From an uncultured Bacilli bacterium (GTDB lineage Bacteria; Bacillota_I; Bacilli_A; ML615J-28; CAG-698), in NCBI GenBank assembly GCA_934096585.1, contig CAKOMG010000007.1:57571-121570 (forward strand): a stretch of DNA of 64,000 bases, written 5' to 3'. Below the pieces are notes generated by a model. The model saw only the letters and a list, made by a program, of their open reading frames with translations, was not told where the DNA came from and searched no databases. The position numbers and the translations under genes were made by a program. Below are positions 34,481-43,416 of the stretch, piece by piece. Every line of letters starts with the position of its first letter. Position 1 is the stretch's first letter.

Positions 34481-36658
34481 GACTATTAATATGAGTTTAT
34501 TTGTTCCACCAACTAAAGCATCATAGGTTTTTAATTGTTTGATTCCTTTAATTACTGACTTATAATTCATTGGTTTTAGTTCCTTAATTACATGATTTGT
34601 TTCATCATAAAAATCCATTTTCTTTCTGGAATTTCCTGCTAAATGCTCTTTTCCTTTACCCTTCATATCAATTTTATAACCATTATGTATATCACGCCCA
34701 TCTTTCAAACTTGAAATGGTACTACCATCTTTTTTATGTTTAAGTTTATCAATTATTTCCAGTGCTTCTTCTGTAAAATCGTCTCTATTAATCTTTTGCA
34801 ATTTTATACCTTCTTTTGCGGCCATTTTCTTATATTGTCTAAACAGTCTTCTAGATGCATTATTAAAAAAAGCATTAAAGAACCATACACCACATGTAAT
34901 TATCATTACAACTGATTCAACTGCTAAAACTTGAGACCAATTTTCATTAATGTAATTTGCAAAACCTCGCCAGAAAGAATCTCCATGACTTTGAGAAATG
35001 GAACCTGCTATTATTGATCCACTACCTAAAGCAAATATAATACCTTTCACAAAACCGACCAAGATTTGCCAATTATGAGTAACAGCTGACATAACAGTCG
35101 CCGCTATAAAGGCTATTATTCCTAAAACAACTCCTGTCACTTTACCGCTTCTGTTTCGCCAGAACCTACTCCAACATGACAATTCAGGTGGATCATATTC
35201 CAAATTAATACTTGCTTCTATTGTATTTTCATTATACACTATATTAATTGGATTTGCAACATCCAAAGTATATAAGTTTAAACTATATAATGTATAATAC
35301 CCCTCTAAAATAGACTCAATATTTTCTGAAGAAATATATTGAATAGTTTCAGGAGAATAAAATCTTTTATTAATATAATACATATTAATATCAGAATCAT
35401 AATATTGTGACTTCCACCTAATTGGGTTTATTGCACCTATACCATCATTACTATCATAATCAATTGTAACATTTCCCCAGGCATCATAACTATATCTTGC
35501 AACTTCTGTGGAATTAGAAACAATAGATATTACATTTCCTGTAGAATCTTTAATATAATAAAATATATTACGTAATCCATTGCGATAATATAATACAAAG
35601 CCTATCATCTCATCTTTATCATATAAATACTCAATGGTATGAGTAGTTGTATTTTCAACTAACAATTTATTACTATCATATATGTATTTATGATAAAATG
35701 ATCCTTTGTCTTTGCTTACTAATAATCCATTATTATTATATTTATATAAAATGTCATTTGTTCCACTAGAAAATTTCTTTAATAATTTTGCTCTTTCCCA
35801 AGTCAAAATATTACCATTATAATTTGTACAATTACCAATATTATCATAAGCAAATGATTTATTTAAACTACTGTTTTGATCACATTTAATTGCTACTAAA
35901 CGTCCATTTTGATATTTATGATAAATTACACCTTCAGCTTTTTCAATAAATGAAATTGTTCCATCACTATTATAATGATAATTGATTTGTTCATTGGAAC
36001 TTTGATTTCTTTCGCAAATCAATCTATTTCCTTTATCATAAACATAAGACTTATTATAAGTATCAATATTGTTACCATCAATTTTTAGAGTTTGTCCACT
36101 TATTAATCCTCTAAAATTATAAGAGTAATTAAATTCATATTTACTATTATTATCATTTGGTTTATTTAACTCATAAATAACTTTATTTTTATTATAGCTG
36201 CCTGGCTTATATTCAAAACTATTAATAATGCTATTTAATGGTATTGAATCATTAATTCGTTTCTTTTGCTTTATTCTTCCTAAAGCATCATATTCATATT
36301 CGCTACTTAATGTTTCGCTTTCACATTGAATATTTTTATAATTCAAATAAACATCTTTTGAATCAACTGTTTTTCTAATTCTTGGGCTAATAAATTTAAC
36401 AGAATCTTGTGCTACATCAGTGCCATGAACTTTTAAATATGGTGTATTAAATTGATATGTTGTTGCTGTATCAGTTGGTTTAGTAACCTCTAAAATTATT
36501 TCATTTTCTTTTTTAATTTTATAACTTGATAATTTATCATATTCATTATATTCAAATAAATGGGTGGCATTATCAAAAGGATCAAATATTTCTGTTATTT
36601 CAGCATCACCAAATTGTAAAACAATAGAACAAGGAGATATAACTCTCCTTGTTCTATT
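34475..36658 (-). pseudogene. Rhs/YD-repeat protein fragment with C-terminal nuclease-like toxin tip, no visible start
   Basis: An open frame of 727 codons with YD-type repeats (YEYDALGRIKQ, YDKGNRLI, YDNIGNCTNY), an Rhs core motif ending in YYINKRFYSPETIQYIS, a stretch with four hydrophobic segments, and a C-terminal toxin-like domain. The latter has the PD-(D/E)XK pattern MDFYDE then KELKP (ExK at 589/591, numbered from the TTG at 36346) and a helix with GIKQLKTY, as in Rhs DNase toxins. The frame runs up to a TAG at 36659-36661 without an ATG or GTG; the TTG at 36346 lies inside the conserved repeat region and has no ribosome site. So it looks like a 5'-truncated or displaced Rhs tip. Two immunity-like genes follow. 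Confidence 0.75.
36618..36658 (-). terminator. Intrinsic terminator of the GDPD operon
   Basis: A perfect 15-bp stem, 36623-36637 with 36644-36658, loop of six bases, then GTTTTA on the minus strand. It overlaps the GDPD stop codon at 36654. The first codons of the Rhs open frame lie inside it. Confidence 0.9.
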
Positions 36659-37394
36659 CTAAAATATTTGTTGTGATATAATCAATACCATAATCAATAA
36701 ATCTTATTGCTTCATCAGAATCATTTATTGTCCACGCATTAACTTCTAAACCATACTTATGAAAATCATCAATGATTTGTTTTGTTAAAAAGGTGTAGTC
36801 AATATCAAGAGACATATTATACTTTACACAATTTTCTAAAACAGCTTTACTATATCCACTAACTAAATATTGCATTTTAATTGTTCTATCAACTTGCCTT
36901 ACTTTAACTAAATTAGTTAACGAAAAAGAAATAATAATACACTTATCTTTATAGTTTCGAAGATTAATATGATTTAGAATAATTGAAATATCATCATCTG
37001 AAAATTCATCCTTTAATTCAATTACACAATACTTATTATATTTTTTCATACAATCTAAATAATCTTCAAATAGTGGAATTGTTAAAAAAGGTTTTTTGAT
37101 ATTATCAAAATTATCAATTAAGTGAATGTTTGATATTTCTTCATATGTTAAAGTATTAATATTTGCATCTATTCCACTTACTCTCTTAACATTGCTATCA
37201 TGGCAAACTACATACTTTCCATCTTTAGTTTTGTGAATGTCACATTCAACCCCATAATAACTCCTAGCTCCAGCACTAACAAATGCACACATAGTGTTTT
37301 CTTTTTCTAATCCTGACAAACCGCGATGAGCAATAAACTTTGTTTGATATTTATTGATAATTTTTAATGTATCTAAATACTTCAAATTTATCAC
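36654..37394 (-). CDS. Glycerophosphodiester phosphodiesterase family protein
   Basis: A 246-residue GDPD-fold enzyme that would hydrolyse glycerophosphodiesters to glycerol-3-phosphate and an alcohol. The catalytic residues are visible: His23-Arg24 (AHRG), Glu32-Asn33, Glu50 and Asp52 (VECDIH) and His65 (CHDSNVKR). Near the end, EVNAWTINDSDEA is the usual family motif. No signal peptide, so it is cytoplasmic. It is the last gene of an operon with a GNAT protein (2-base gap) and a VTT-PlsC fusion, which points to lipid turnover. Confidence 0.9.
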   Translation of the reverse strand: MINLKYLDTLKIINKYQTKFIAHRGLSGLEKENTMCAFVSAGARSYYGVECDIHKTKDGKYVVCHDSNVKRVSGIDANINTLTYEEISNIHLIDNFDNIKKPFLTIPLFEDYLDCMKKYNKYCVIELKDEFSDDDISIILNHINLRNYKDKCIIISFSLTNLVKVRQVDRTIKMQYLVSGYSKAVLENCVKYNMSLDIDYTFLTKQIIDDFHKYGLEVNAWTINDSDEAIRFIDYGIDYITTNILE

Positions 37395-37396
37395 TT

Positions 37397-38380
37397 CTAT
37401 TCTAAATTTTTCTTCATATCCGCAAATGATTGAGCAATTTTAAATCCGGCATGTAAATAAATATATCTTGCTGGATTATCAAGACCAGTAAAGAATGTCA
37501 TATATTGAGCTCCATTTAATTTTGAATAATAACATAAATAACAGAATAATGCTTTACCAAGACCTGCACCTCTAATATCTGGATCTACAATAATTCCATC
37601 AAAGTGTCCTCTACCACTTGCTTCATTCCACATAGCTCCAGTCCAACCAACCATTCTTCCATTTTCACTAGCTACTAAGAAAGGTTTTGGTTCAGGTTTC
37701 TTTAAATTACTTCTAATAGCATTTGCAAATCCCGCATTATCAATTTTATTACAAAATTCTTCAACACCATAATGCTTTTTAGGATCATATACTTCTACAG
37801 TTAAACCACGTTCTTTATTTTCTTCCATCTTTTTTACAACACTCTTTGGTAATTCATACTCAGCAAGTGGTAAATGGAATCCTTCATGAATGCTATTAAC
37901 AAAATAATTATGGTGATATAAGAACAAATACATATCTGAATTAATTCTAATAGCAGGTGTACCTGGATGTTCGTGATGATCAGTATGTGGAATATACCAA
38001 GGCCAGTTAATTGGTGATAAAAATACAAGTCTTGAAGAATTCCTTCCATTATCTTTAATAAATTTTTCACATAATTCAAGTAATTTAGATCCAATTCCTT
38101 GACGACGATATGCACGTTTTACAATAAATGTATGAATGTATCCAGATGCATTAGCATTACCTTCATCTATTTTTCTAACTAGTGCACTACCAAAACCTAC
38201 TACTTTATCATTATCTAAAGCTACAAATGTTCCTTCTTTTTGAAAATTAGGGTTTTTAAATAAATGATTAGAAAATTCTTCAAATGACATCATTTTATAA
38301 AAGTCTTCTTCAGCTCTAAATTCCACAAATAAATCGTATACTTGACCCTCATACTTTTCTTCAAATGTTTTAAATTCCAT
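37397..38380 (-). CDS. Double GNAT-domain acetyltransferase
   Basis: A 327-residue protein with two GNAT folds. The N-terminal one has the acetyl-CoA motif RRQGIG (92-97), and the C-terminal one has RGAGLG (270-275) with GHFDGIIVDP before it and ARYIYLHAGF after it. Both look able to bind acetyl-CoA. The substrate is not known. It is between the PlsC fusion gene (2-base gap) and the GDPD gene (2-base gap), so it is part of this transcript. Confidence 0.87.
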   Translation of the reverse strand: MEFKTFEEKYEGQVYDLFVEFRAEEDFYKMMSFEEFSNHLFKNPNFQKEGTFVALDNDKVVGFGSALVRKIDEGNANASGYIHTFIVKRAYRRQGIGSKLLELCEKFIKDNGRNSSRLVFLSPINWPWYIPHTDHHEHPGTPAIRINSDMYLFLYHHNYFVNSIHEGFHLPLAEYELPKSVVKKMEENKERGLTVEVYDPKKHYGVEEFCNKIDNAGFANAIRSNLKKPEPKPFLVASENGRMVGWTGAMWNEASGRGHFDGIIVDPDIRGAGLGKALFCYLCYYSKLNGAQYMTFFTGLDNPARYIYLHAGFKIAQSFADMKKNLE

Positions 38381-38382
38381 AA

Positions 38383-40260
38383 TTAGCAGTTCCTTTCTTT
38401 TTTATATAATTCATCAACAACGAGTGCCCATTTAACACATTGTTTTGGATTGTCAATTGGATAAAAATAATACAAATCATTTTCATAATAAAACTCAAAC
38501 TCTTCATTACATGAAAATGCAAGTGCTCTTAATTGTTTAATTGACAAATGAATACTAACTTCCTCATCTATTACTCCCTTAAAAGTAATCCCTTCATTAG
38601 TTAAAGTACATACACCTGTACCTATTCTATCTTCTTTTTTATTTGTCATATTCATTTTTTTAACTTTTACTTTAGTTTCAAGTTTATAGTTATTATCTAG
38701 TAATGGCTTTTCATATTCAGCCATCCATTGATACCATTCATGTATGTCTTTTAATTTACAACTATTTTCTTTAAAACTATAATGTTCATCTAATTCAAAT
38801 GTCTCATTACAATGCATACAATGAATAGTATTTTGATTTGTTTCTATTGTATATTCATGATAACATTTAGGACAACGATATAATACATTTTCTAATCCTT
38901 CAGCTTTATGTTTTTCTTTATATATTAAATTATTATCTCGTGCATACTTAAAATCATTAATCTTAATTTTTTCATTTATGCGCTCATCAATTGCTTGAAC
39001 AGTTAATTCTTTTAATTCATCTGTTGTTATCACATCAACTACTTCAACTTTGATTTTTCCAATATTCCTTTTCTTTTTCCATTTAGGATTAGATAAGTAT
39101 GCACCATGAACATTACATAATACTACGGGAACATTTAATTTCTTCATTAAATTACCTGTAGATTCAGTAATATCATAACTAGTACCATCTATTGATAATC
39201 TTCCTTCTGGAAGCATATTTATTGAATAATCATTTTTAATAGAATTCATCGCTTTTTTAATTGTTTCAATATCTGGATTAAATAATTTTTTAGGAATAAC
39301 ACCAAGACGTTTAAAGACAAAACGAAACATTTTATTTCTAAAATAATACCTATTACATACGATAGATAAATGTTCTGGTAATGCCAATTTTGCATAATAC
39401 CAATAGTCATAATGTGATGCATGATTTCCAATTAAAACAAAAGGACCCTCAATGCCTTCTAACTTTTCATTATCAAATGTAACTTTAGCTTTAGTTTTAA
39501 TTTTTATACCTATTAATTTCATCAAATTATCATAAAGTGATGAATAAGGATTTCCTCCTTCATTTTTAAAATACATTTTATTAATTATAAACATTGCTAT
39601 TGTAAATAAAATAATCATTACAACTATTACACATAAAATTAATAACCACAATGGTATATTTTTTCCAGCACACCACAATAATACTTTACCTAATAATATT
39701 CCGGATAATATATCAGGAAGTACTCCTGTTACACATGTTAAAATATAACGTCTATATGATATTTTTTTTGAAGCACCAAAATAACAAATTGATCCAATTG
39801 GAATAACAGGCATAACAAATAATATATACATTAATGTTTGAACACCTTTACTTTTATTCTTCTGAGCAAGTTTAGCAATACGACCTTCATTTTTTGTAAA
39901 TACCGAACCATCAAATTTTAAAATGTTAACTAAAATATAAATAACAGTTGCCCCAACAAATACCCCAAGATCACATAGTAATATGGCCATCCATGGGCTG
40001 AAGCTAATACCTGCACCTATTTGAATGAATTCTGCTGAAAAGAAAACAGCAATCATTTGTAAAGCTTCTATTCCTACGATTCTTAAATGTCCTAAAAATG
40101 TTTGGCTATCTATTATTTTATCTATTGCTTCTTTATCATTATTTTTAGCAGCCACAATTATTTCATATATAACATTTCTGAAATAAGAATATAATAAGGC
40201 AATAATAGTAATAGCAATAATGGTAAATATTATTTTAAATATTATTTTTTTCTTTTTCAT
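38383..40260 (-). CDS. VTT/DedA-like membrane domain fused to PlsC acyltransferase and zinc ribbon
   Basis: A 625-residue fusion. Residues 5-230 hold several membrane helices and the VTT (TVP38/DedA-like) motif region with GAGISFSPW and PVIPIGSICYFGA. Residues 255-450 form a glycerophosphate acyltransferase domain of the PlsC type: His280 and Asp285 in NHASHYD (HX4D motif) and PEGRLS at 351-356. A zinc ribbon follows (CPKC 463-466 and CMHC 481-484), then a C-terminal beta-rich domain of about 130 residues. PlsC makes phosphatidic acid, and VTT proteins are lipid scramblases or transporters in the membrane. So it may couple lipid acylation and transfer. It is the first gene of the operon. Confidence 0.85.
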   Translation of the reverse strand: MKKKKIIFKIIFTIIAITIIALLYSYFRNVIYEIIVAAKNNDKEAIDKIIDSQTFLGHLRIVGIEALQMIAVFFSAEFIQIGAGISFSPWMAILLCDLGVFVGATVIYILVNILKFDGSVFTKNEGRIAKLAQKNKSKGVQTLMYILFVMPVIPIGSICYFGASKKISYRRYILTCVTGVLPDILSGILLGKVLLWCAGKNIPLWLLILCVIVVMIILFTIAMFIINKMYFKNEGGNPYSSLYDNLMKLIGIKIKTKAKVTFDNEKLEGIEGPFVLIGNHASHYDYWYYAKLALPEHLSIVCNRYYFRNKMFRFVFKRLGVIPKKLFNPDIETIKKAMNSIKNDYSINMLPEGRLSIDGTSYDITESTGNLMKKLNVPVVLCNVHGAYLSNPKWKKKRNIGKIKVEVVDVITTDELKELTVQAIDERINEKIKINDFKYARDNNLIYKEKHKAEGLENVLYRCPKCYHEYTIETNQNTIHCMHCNETFELDEHYSFKENSCKLKDIHEWYQWMAEYEKPLLDNNYKLETKVKVKKMNMTNKKEDRIGTGVCTLTNEGITFKGVIDEEVSIHLSIKQLRALAFSCNEEFEFYYENDLYYFYPIDNPKQCVKWALVVDELYKKERNC

Positions 40261-40282
40261 TATTCACCTCGAAATATATTTT

Positions 40283-40311
40283 ATTATACCATAGTATTCA
40301 AAACAAAACAA
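40283..40311 (-). promoter_or_regulatory. Promoter of the VTT-PlsC operon
   Basis: TTGTTT (40306-40311), 17-bp spacer, TATAAT (40283-40288) on the minus strand; an AGGTG site precedes the ATG at 40260. Confidence 0.6.
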
Positions 40312-40344
40312 GCAAATAATTATCTGATTATAAAATAAAAAAAA

Positions 40345-40362
40345 GGATTCCAGATAGAACCC
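40345..40362 (-). terminator. Intrinsic terminator of the tRNA-Tyr/tRNA-Gln transcript
   Basis: GGGTTC (40362-40357 on the minus strand) pairs with GAATCC (40350-40345) with one G-U pair, followed by an eight-base T-run. Confidence 0.75.
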
Positions 40363-40374
40363 AACAATTGCAAA

Positions 40375-40443
40375 TTTAGATGTGCCTAATTAATAGGTAC
40401 TTATCTAAACTAATATATATATTCTAATAGACAATGTCTATTA
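40375..40443 (-). ncRNA. Structured trailer downstream of tRNA-Gln, unknown
   Basis: Two hairpins lie between tRNA-Gln and the terminator: TAATAGAC/GTCTATTA (40425-40443, 8-bp stem) and TTTAGAT/ATCTAAA (40375-40409) with a further inner stem CCTA/TAGG. No reading frame is present. I see no separate promoter, so it may be a long 3' trailer or a small RNA made by processing. Confidence 0.4.
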
Positions 40444-40457
40444 AGTTTCAAACAAAA

Positions 40458-40532
40458 TGGCAGGGCTTAGTGGATTTGAACCACTGAGTGTCAGAGTCAA
40501 AGTCTGATGCCTTACCGCTTGGCTAAAGCCCT
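40458..40532 (-). tRNA. tRNA-Gln (anticodon TTG)
   Basis: Acceptor stem AGGGCTT/AAGCCCT, D-arm, anticodon stem TCAGA/TCTGA with loop CTTTGAC (anticodon TTG), T-arm AGTGG/CCACT with TTCAAAT loop, discriminator G and an encoded CCA (40458-40460). It decodes CAA/CAG. It follows tRNA-Tyr after seven bases, on the same transcript. Confidence 0.95.
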
Positions 40533-40539
40533 AAAAAAA

Positions 40540-40624
40540 TGGTGGGAAGAGATGGATTCGAACCATCGAACTCGTAGAGAGTGGATTTACAGTCCACCGC
40601 GTTTAGCCACTTCGCTATCTTCCC
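40540..40624 (-). tRNA. tRNA-Tyr (anticodon GTA)
   Basis: Acceptor stem GGGAAGA/TCTTCCC, anticodon stem GTGGA/TCCAC with loop CTGTAAA (anticodon GTA), a long variable arm as expected for tRNA-Tyr, T-arm GATGG/CCATC with loop TTCGAAT, discriminator A and an encoded CCA (40540-40542). Confidence 0.96.
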
Positions 40625-40642
40625 ATTTGTAATTGCTTTATT

Positions 40643-40671
40643 ATTATATACTATTTTTTGAATAAAGTCAA
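40643..40671 (-). promoter_or_regulatory. SigmaA promoter of the tRNA-Tyr/tRNA-Gln transcript
   Basis: TTGACT (40666-40671), 17-bp spacer, TATAAT (40643-40648) on the minus strand. The -35 overlaps the last codons of yabQ. Confidence 0.85.
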
Positions 40672-41054
40672 TTACTTTTTTGATTTTTTTTATTTTTCTT
40701 TTTGAACAAAGCAATTAATTCTATTGGCAAAATTATTTGTTTTATTTTTCCCTTATATTTTTTTATATATAATATTCTTTTTTTATATCGGCCTTTAAAT
40801 ATATATGAATAAATAAAATAACCGATTATAAAAAAGAAAAAAATATAAACTGGCAAATATCCATCACTAATTCTATCAACACTAATGACACATATGATGG
40901 TTACCACTAGCCAACACAATACTTGAAATATATAATTAATTATTTTATTTTTATAGAAAAACAAATTTATTGTATCAAACATTATTCCAATAAACATTCC
41001 AACGATTATAAAATATATAATCATTAATAATTGGTCTTTAAAACTATAAATCAT
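40668..41054 (-). CDS. yabQ: Spore cortex biosynthesis protein YabQ
   Basis: A 128-residue membrane protein with about four helices and the YabQ pattern: GxxxGIMFD near residue 25, a long second/third helix pair with DRISDGYLPVY between them, and a basic C-terminal tail. In Bacillus YabQ is needed for spore cortex formation in the mother-cell side of the forespore membrane. Its ATG overlaps the TGA of yabP (ATGA), and the yabP-yabQ order is the one known from spore formers. The following gene in Bacillus, divIC, is missing; tRNA genes follow instead. Confidence 0.82.
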   Translation of the reverse strand: MIYSFKDQLLMIIYFIIVGMFIGIMFDTINLFFYKNKIINYIFQVLCWLVVTIICVISVDRISDGYLPVYIFFFFIIGYFIYSYIFKGRYKKRILYIKKYKGKIKQIILPIELIALFKKKNKKNQKSN

Positions 41055-41317
41055 TTAAACAACTTAGCCATAAAGCTTGTTTCTTTCTTTTGCTTAGCTT
41101 TATCTTTGTATTCTATTTTATCAATTTTTCCTTGAATGTTCATTTTTCCTTTTTCAACATCATAATATTTCATATCTAATTCTTTTCCTTCAATCACCAT
41201 TTTTCCATTCTTGGTTTCGATATCAAATAAGACATCATTAAAATTATTTACTTTTGTAACATTTGTAATCGTAAGATCATGACGATTATATAAAGTTATT
41301 TCTTGATTTGTTTCCAT
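41051..41317 (-). CDS. yabP: Sporulation protein YabP
   Basis: An 88-residue protein of the YabP/YqfC family, with the typical start TLYNRHDLTITNV and the central GKMVIEGKELDMKYYDVEKG. The family acts in spore coat or cortex assembly. The ATG at 41317 has a GAGGTG site 7 bases upstream; a TTG at 41332 would lie on that site. It ends with TGA inside ATGA, which starts yabQ. A TATAAT is found about 25 bases before the start. Its presence suggests that the organism has, or had, an endospore program. Confidence 0.85.
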   Translation of the reverse strand: METNQEITLYNRHDLTITNVTKVNNFNDVLFDIETKNGKMVIEGKELDMKYYDVEKGKMNIQGKIDKIEYKDKAKQKKETSFMAKLFK

Positions 41318-41403
41318 TATATTACACCTCAAGAAATTATATTCTAAATTAGTCTATTTAATAACTTTTTTATGTTTATATTTTTTATTAATAGTTATAT
41401 TAA

Positions 41404-41583
41404 TTATAAAAATATCGATATGAAAGTAAACACAATTACAATGAAGTTAACTACAATTAAAGCAAAAATCCATTTATTTCGACTTCTTGCTTCTTGATTC
41501 ATATGAGAAAAATTTCTAATATTAAACCCTATCAACACGACCCAATACAAGCAAATAAAAATTCTTGTTAGTATTGTTATCAT
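41404..41583 (-). CDS. Small membrane protein (59 residues), function unknown
   Basis: A small frame with two hydrophobic segments: residues 1-22 (ITILTRIFICLYWVVLIGF) and 39-59 (WIFALIVVNFIVIVF), joined by a polar loop with NQEARSRNK. The charge and hydrophobic pattern look like a real two-helix membrane protein. Its ATG overlaps the TGA stop of the upstream ORF (ATGA), a sign of coupled translation. It lies upstream of yabP on the same strand. I do not recognise a family. Confidence 0.5.
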   Translation of the reverse strand: MITILTRIFICLYWVVLIGFNIRNFSHMNQEARSRNKWIFALIVVNFIVIVFTFISIFL

Positions 41584-41789
41584 ATATTTTTATATAATAA
41601 TTCATCACGCTTAACATTTTGAATTATATTCCTTTCTTTTATGACATATATTTTTGTATATGTGATCTTTGAGCATTTATTCTTATGCTTTTTCTTTCTG
41701 TATATTAAATAACTATTTAAAATATCAATTGTTTTAAAAATTAATTGCTTCCATATGTTTAAATAAATCAAACTAATTGTAAAATGCAT
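41580..41789 (-). CDS. Small hypothetical protein, basic
   Basis: A 69-residue frame with a hydrophobic first part (HFTISLIYLNIWKQLIF) and a very basic, Lys/Asn-rich second part. I do not recognise it. What supports it is the ribosome site GGAGG (41796-41800) with correct spacing, a promoter at 41808-41836, and the ATGA overlap with the next small membrane protein. It may also be only a leader peptide. Confidence 0.4.
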   Translation of the reverse strand: MHFTISLIYLNIWKQLIFKTIDILNSYLIYRKKKHKNKCSKITYTKIYVIKERNIIQNVKRDELLYKNI

Positions 41790-41807
41790 ATCAAACCTCC
41801 ATTAGTC

Positions 41808-41836
41808 ATTATAACATATAATTCTATTATTCGCAA
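41808..41836 (-). promoter_or_regulatory. Promoter upstream of the two small ORFs and yabPQ
   Basis: TTGCGA (41831-41836), 17-bp spacer, TATAAT (41808-41813) on the minus strand, with a very short leader before the GGAGG site. Confidence 0.55.
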
Positions 41837-41895
41837 GATTAGATATATATTATAATTTTTATATATTACTACTTTTTTTTTTACTAATTTTATGA

Positions 41896-41901
41896 TATAA
41901 T
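41896..41901 (+). promoter_or_regulatory. Probable -10 element of lysS
   Basis: TATAAT at 41896-41901, 21 bases before the ATG at 41923; the -35 region is only a T-run. Confidence 0.45.
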
Positions 41902-41922
41902 ATTCAAAAAGGAGTGAAAAAC

Positions 41923-43416
41923 ATGGCTCAAGAAGTTACATTAAATGATCAAGAACTTGTGCGCCGTAAGAAGATGGAAGATTTACGTGCTATGGGTATT
42001 GACCCATTTGGTCACAAGTTTGTAAGAACTGATTATTCAAAAGATTTAAAAGAAAAATATTCAGGATATGAAAAAGAAGCACTTCATGAAATGCACATTC
42101 CAACAACTGTTGCTGGTAGGATAATGTCAAAAAGAAGCAAAGGTAAAACTGGTTTTATGCATATTCAAGATCGTTATGGATTAATCCAAATATATGTAAG
42201 ACAAGATGCTTTAACACCTGAAGAATTTGAACTATTTAATAAAGGAGATATTGGTGATATCGTTGGTATTAGTGGTGAAGTAATGCTTACTAACACTGGC
42301 GAAATCACAGTAAAAGCTTTGAAGTATACACACCTTACAAAAGCTTTAAAACCTCTTCCAGAAAAATTCCATGGATTACAAGATCGTGAAGAAGCACGTC
42401 GTAAAAGATATGTTGACTTAATCATGAATGAAGATGCAAGAAGAGTTGCTTATATGCGCCCTCAAATTATTCGTGGAATTCAAAACTATTTAGATTCAAG
42501 AGGATATATTGAAGTTGAAACGCCAGTATTGAATCCAATTCTTGGCGGAGCATCTGCTAGACCTTTCGTTACTCATCACAATGCATTAGATATGGATTTC
42601 TATTTACGTATTGCAACAGAACTTTATTTAAAGCGTTTAATTGTTGGTGGAATGGAAGCTGTATATGAAATTGGAAGATTATTTAGAAACGAAGGAATGG
42701 ATGCAACTCATAATCCTGAATTTACTACTGTTGAAGCATACCTTGCTTATGGTGATTTATCAGACATGATGGATTTAGTTGAAGGCTTATTTGTAACCTT
42801 AGCTGAAAAAATTGTTGGTAAAACAGATTTCGTATTTAATGGTCATGAAGTATCATTAAAAGCACCATTTAAACGCGTACATATGGTTGATGCAATTAAA
42901 GAACAAACAGGAATTGATTTCTTTAAAATAACAGATGTTAATGAAGCTATGAAACTTGCTCAAGAACATCATATTGATGTCCCAAAACATGAACAATCTG
43001 TTGGTCATATCATTAACTTATTCTTTGAAGAATACGTAGAAAAGACATTAATTCAACCAACAATTCTATATGGACATCCCGTAGAAATCAGCCCTTTAAC
43101 AAAAAAGAATCCTGAAGATCCAAGATTTACTGATCGTTTTGAATTATTTATTGGAGAAAAAGAATTTGCAAATGCATATACTGAATTAAATGATCCTATC
43201 GATCAAAAAGAAAGATTTGAAGAACAACTTAGAGAAAAAGATTTAGGAAATGATGAAGCTAACGAAATGGATAACGACTTTATTGAAGCATTAGAATATG
43301 GTATGCCTCCAACAGGTGGTATCGGTATTGGTGTTGATAGATTAGTTATGTTATTAAGTGAAACAGATACAATTCGTGATGTTCTTCTATTTCCTCATAT
43401 GAGAAAAGCAAAATAA
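41923..43416 (+). CDS. lysS: Lysyl-tRNA synthetase, class II
   Basis: A 497-residue class II LysRS that charges tRNA-Lys. The N-terminal OB fold that binds the anticodon (about 50-150, with VAGRIMSKRSKGKTGFMHIQD) is followed by motif 1 (PVLNPILGGASARPF), motif 2 (FRNEGMDATHNPEFT) and motif 3 (GIGIGVDRLVMLL). Length is typical. The ATG at 41923 has AAGGAGTG six bases upstream; an in-frame GTG at 41914 is inside that site and is rejected as start. It is a single-gene unit with a terminator behind it. Confidence 0.97.
   Translation: MAQEVTLNDQELVRRKKMEDLRAMGIDPFGHKFVRTDYSKDLKEKYSGYEKEALHEMHIPTTVAGRIMSKRSKGKTGFMHIQDRYGLIQIYVRQDALTPEEFELFNKGDIGDIVGISGEVMLTNTGEITVKALKYTHLTKALKPLPEKFHGLQDREEARRKRYVDLIMNEDARRVAYMRPQIIRGIQNYLDSRGYIEVETPVLNPILGGASARPFVTHHNALDMDFYLRIATELYLKRLIVGGMEAVYEIGRLFRNEGMDATHNPEFTTVEAYLAYGDLSDMMDLVEGLFVTLAEKIVGKTDFVFNGHEVSLKAPFKRVHMVDAIKEQTGIDFFKITDVNEAMKLAQEHHIDVPKHEQSVGHIINLFFEEYVEKTLIQPTILYGHPVEISPLTKKNPEDPRFTDRFELFIGEKEFANAYTELNDPIDQKERFEEQLREKDLGNDEANEMDNDFIEALEYGMPPTGGIGIGVDRLVMLLSETDTIRDVLLFPHMRKAK

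Noticed and set aside
40523..40714. A 63-residue reading frame on the minus strand
   Set aside because: It runs through tRNA-Tyr and the tRNA promoter and has no ribosome site.
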